Shown piece after piece: positions 5,908 through 6,898 of a stretch of 6,898 nt of DNA. A program made the translations under genes and the position numbers. Below the pieces are notes generated by a model. That model saw nothing but the letters and a program-made list of their open reading frames with translations, searched no databases and was not told the origin of the DNA. This DNA comes from CAYPZU01 sp964415395 (GTDB lineage Bacteria; Chlamydiota; Chlamydiia; Chlamydiales; SM23-39), in assembly GCA_964415395.1 (NCBI GenBank), contig CAYPZU010000091.1, positions 1 to 6,898 on the forward strand. The letters are read 5' to 3'. Within the stretch, counting starts at the first letter, position 1, and every line of letters begins with the position of its first letter.

Positions 5908-6760
5908 AGGCGGCTTTGAGGCGGTTGCCCGTAACGTGAGTGTAGCGGTCGGTCGTGCCGATGTCTTCATGGCCTAGCATGTCCTGGATCAGCCGCAGAT
6001 CGGCGCCGTTTTCCAAAAGGTGGGTCGCAAACGAGTGGCGCAGCGTGTGGGGAGAGATCGACTTTTCGATCCCCGCCGATTTGGCGTAGGCCTTGACCCG
6101 CGCCCAGACCGCTGTCCGGTCGATCGGCTTCCCCCCGCGAGAGATAAAAAGAAGCGCATTCTCCTCTTCCGCCTTGCCGCGGAACTCAGCCAGGTAGCGG
6201 TCGACCGCGAGGATCGCCTGCCGGTTCACCGGAATCAGCCGCTCCTTCCTCCCCTTCCCCCTCACCTTCACAAACGTATCGCTCAAATCCTGTATCCGCA
6301 GCCCGCACAGTTCCGAAACGCGCATGCCCGTCGCATAAAGCAGCTCCAGGATCGCCAAATCTCTAGCGCCGATGAAATCAAGCGGCTTCGGCTGGGCCAG
6401 CAGCGCATTCACCTCTTCGACAGTCAGCACATCGGGCACGAGCTGCCACATCTTCGGCGTGTCGAAATAGCGTCCCAGATCGAGCGAAATCTCTCCCTCT
6501 TTCTTCAAAAAGCGGAAAAACACTTTCACCGCCACCAGCATCCGGCAAATACTCGAAGAGGCATAATTTTTTTCCTTCAGAAGCGACAGGAAGCGGAGGA
6601 TTGATTCAGGGCTGGCTTCCTTCCAATCTTTGACAGAAAGAGTCGAGGCGAAAAGGCGGATATCCCGCCCGTAGGCTTCCACTGTGTGGGGAGAAAGCCC
6701 TTTTTCCGAGCGGATCGAATCGAGAAAATCGAGAATAAACAGATCAAATTTGCCGGACAA
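5882..6760 (-). CDS. xerD: Site-specific tyrosine recombinase XerD
   Basis: This is a complete Xer-type tyrosine recombinase which, with XerC, would resolve chromosome dimers at dif. From the TTG at 6760 it has 292 residues (E. coli XerD has 298). The N-terminal core-binding domain (about 5-85) contains FLDSIRSEKGLSPHTVEAY, and the catalytic domain (about 105-285) has all six active residues: Arg147 (ATGMRVSEL), Lys169 (RGKGRKER), His238 and Arg241 (SPHTLRH), His264 (LGHED) and Tyr273 (DRYTHV). The ending THV...RLKAAFKAFHPRP favours XerD over XerC. The frame stays open to a TTG at 6787 (301 residues), but I prefer 6760 because AGAGG lies 5 bases upstream, the N-terminal length then matches E. 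coli XerD, and a TATAAC box overlaps the extra codons. A GTG at 6775 is another option. It is convergent with the ATPase gene, overlapping it by 26 bp. Confidence 0.9.
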   Translation of the reverse strand: MSGKFDLFILDFLDSIRSEKGLSPHTVEAYGRDIRLFASTLSVKDWKEASPESILRFLSLLKEKNYASSSICRMLVAVKVFFRFLKKEGEISLDLGRYFDTPKMWQLVPDVLTVEEVNALLAQPKPLDFIGARDLAILELLYATGMRVSELCGLRIQDLSDTFVKVRGKGRKERLIPVNRQAILAVDRYLAEFRGKAEEENALLFISRGGKPIDRTAVWARVKAYAKSAGIEKSISPHTLRHSFATHLLENGADLRLIQDMLGHEDIGTTDRYTHVTGNRLKAAFKAFHPRP

Positions 6761-6765
6761 AGCAG

Positions 6766-6782
6766 CCTCTTTCACTGTTATA
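6766..6782 (-). promoter_or_regulatory. Candidate -10 box and Shine-Dalgarno of xerD
   Basis: On the minus strand TATAAC (6782-6777) matches the -10 consensus at 5 of 6 positions, and AGAGG (6770-6766) lies 5 bases before the TTG at 6760. No convincing -35 is seen at 16-18 bases. If used, transcription would begin near 6770, right at the Shine-Dalgarno, and the longer start at 6787 would not be on the mRNA. Confidence 0.3.
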
Positions 6783-6861
6783 CTCAAACAACATGAAGGG
6801 GCGGGAATATGGCAAGGAGGCGCCCTGAATTTGAGCTAGGCTTTGCCGATGCCGAATCCCA

Positions 6862-6886
6862 CCCCAAAGACGCGGCGTCTTTGGGG
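6862..6886. repeat. Strong hairpin upstream of xerD, near the window edge
   Basis: CCCCAAAGACG (6862-6872) and CGTCTTTGGGG (6876-6886) are perfect 11-bp complements around a 3-base loop; the partly overlapping GGGGCCCC (6884-6891) is a second palindrome. There is no T-run on either side in either direction. It may be the terminator of a gene beyond the right edge, a leader structure, or a copy of a dispersed repeat. The surrounding 6788-6898 stretch carries only short reading frames that I do not accept as genes. Confidence 0.6.
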
Positions 6887-6898
6887 GCCCCATAATCC

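Noticed and set aside
6744..6895. Two small frames upstream of xerD: 28 residues on plus (6809-6895) and 49 residues on minus (6744-6893)
   Set aside because: They overlap each other across the hairpin, and the minus one also overlaps the xerD start; neither resembles a known protein, so chance or repeat-derived frames are more likely.
1..6898. CRISPR array, rRNA, complete tRNA or complete insertion sequence
   Set aside because: No regularly spaced direct repeats, cloverleaf, rRNA-like segment or transposase was found. XerD has the features of the housekeeping enzyme rather than a phage integrase.

Overview
The window looks like chromosome from an intracellular bacterium of the Chlamydiae lineage, probably an environmental or Chlamydia-like member because it is GC-rich. 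Three things point there. A complete gatC-gatA-gatB operon implies tRNA-dependent amidation for making Gln-tRNA and/or Asn-tRNA. A small DUF378 membrane protein sits divergently beside gatC; from memory this matches the start of Chlamydia genomes, where a small hypothetical gene adjoins gatCAB. The protein sequences also have a chlamydial flavour. The assignment is an inference, not a search result.

Layout. 1-813 (minus): a TIGR01777-type NAD(P)-dependent epimerase/dehydratase, running off the left edge and missing its C-terminus. 814-1068 (minus): an 84-residue DUF378 two-helix membrane protein with a seven-cysteine tail; its stop codon directly abuts the epimerase start, so the two are probably one transcript. 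1069-1204: a divergent control region with a G6/C6 hairpin, a T-tract promoter candidate for the minus operon and a weaker promoter candidate for gatC. 1205-4430 (plus): gatC, gatA and gatB, each pair joined by a 4-base ATGA overlap. 4431-4698: an intergenic stretch rich in inverted repeats, ending in a near-perfect 16-bp palindrome. 4699-5907 (plus): an AAA_14/DUF4143 ATPase interrupted by a 10-N assembly gap. 5882-6760 (minus): a XerD-type tyrosine recombinase, convergent with the ATPase and overlapping it by 26 bp at the 3' ends. 6788-6898: a non-coding stretch upstream of xerD with a strong hairpin.

How the genes work together. GatC, GatA and GatB form one heterotrimer: GatA releases ammonia from glutamine, GatB activates the misacylated tRNA and transfers the ammonia, and GatC holds the two together. 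XerD would act with a XerC encoded elsewhere at the chromosomal dif site. The ATPase block (about 4431-5907) has lower GC than gatCAB, repeat-rich flanks and an overlapping end, and looks like an accessory insertion between housekeeping genes.

I see no clear evidence of a complete new biological system. The most worthwhile oddities are the palindrome ahead of the ATPase, the nested inverted repeats after gatB, the cysteine-rich tail of the DUF378 protein with its 5' hairpin, and an assembly gap that the protein family suggests is really about one base.
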